From positions 84,942-148,941 of the forward strand of contig NZ_JABBGE010000015.1 in assembly GCF_012927245.1 (NCBI RefSeq): a DNA stretch of 64,000 nt. The letters run 5' to 3'. This document shows positions 63,931 through 64,000 of the stretch, piece after piece. Position 1 is the stretch's first letter; every line of letters starts with the position of its first letter. The notes beneath the pieces were generated by a model, which had not been told where the DNA came from, did not search any database, and saw only the letters and a program-made list of their open reading frames with translations. Both the position numbers and the translations under genes were made by a program. This DNA is from Streptomyces sp. R302 (GTDB taxonomy: Bacteria; Actinomycetota; Actinomycetes; Streptomycetales; Streptomycetaceae).

Positions 63931-64000
63931 TCGGCGGCGTCCTACTCTCCCACAGGGTCCCCCCTGCAGTACCATCGGCGCTGAAAGGCTTAGCTTCCGG
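63931..64000 (-). rRNA. rrf: 5S rRNA (3' part)
   Basis: The last 70 bases read, on the minus strand, the 3' end of 5S rRNA, including CCGATGGTACTGCAGGGGG and GTGGGAGAGTAGGACGCCGC. The 5' half, and the rest of the rRNA operon, lie beyond the window. The 3' boundary (63931) is approximate. Confidence 0.95.

Overview
The window is very GC-rich and its genes carry the marks of a Streptomyces chromosome: GTG and TTG starts, GGAGG-type ribosome sites, futalosine-route menaquinone genes, a rex-hemA-hemC-cobA/hemD operon, and the developmental pair bldN-rsbN. It is core chromosome with accessory patches. Almost every long open frame opposite or out of frame with a real gene is a GC-bias shadow and is left out.

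Layout. 1-8.2 kb: late menaquinone synthesis on the minus strand (mqnE; then mqnL-mqnP, with mqnM behind a rhomboid protease gene), an Lrp/AsnC regulator, a 41-aa basic protein, a LysR gene and an EamA exporter. 8.3-17.5 kb: accessory region with a tandem pair of Cys-rich membrane proteins, an FMN reductase, two tiny genes divergent from a GntR regulator fused to a yeast-type cytosine deaminase, an oxygenase of the isopenicillin N synthase family, and a two-gene unit of a large P-loop ATPase plus a membrane-anchored periplasmic-binding-like protein. 17.5-26 kb: cytochrome c maturation operon (resA-ccdA-resB-ccsB), a lipoprotein deacetylase, and hemL with a histidine phosphatase. 26-39.8 kb: regulators (MerR, TetR), two acetyltransferases, a Mut7-C protein behind a 19-copy 12-bp repeat, an FAD monooxygenase with TetR operators, YnfA, an SDR, RtcB, two DUF3558 lipoproteins and a DUF2637 protein. 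39.8-47 kb: lysS and argS divergent across two DnaA-box-like repeats, a membrane-tethered XRE regulator, a 29-aa membrane protein, a DUF4232 lipoprotein, DUF1876 and hemB. 47-52.5 kb: an intergenic cluster of structured repeats and the rex-heme operon with a Rex operator. 52.6-60 kb: glutaredoxin-like protein, HAD phosphatase, bldN-rsbN with a BldN-type promoter, an acyltransferase, an epimerase, ribosomal protein bS22 and a BldC-like regulator. 60-64 kb: phosphatase-like protein, acuC, MFS transporter, HAD hydrolase, and the 3' end of a 5S rRNA gene.

How the genes fit together. Respiration dominates: menaquinone, cytochrome c assembly and heme supply (hemL, hemB, hemC, cobA/hemD, hemA) all serve the electron transport chain, and Rex couples heme supply to NADH/NAD+. 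bldN-rsbN is a developmental switch with apparent feedback through a BldN promoter on its own anti-sigma gene. The least conventional parts are the GntR-deaminase fusion with its oxygenase, the ATPase/binding-protein pair, and the family of intergenic hairpins near 47.1-47.4 kb.
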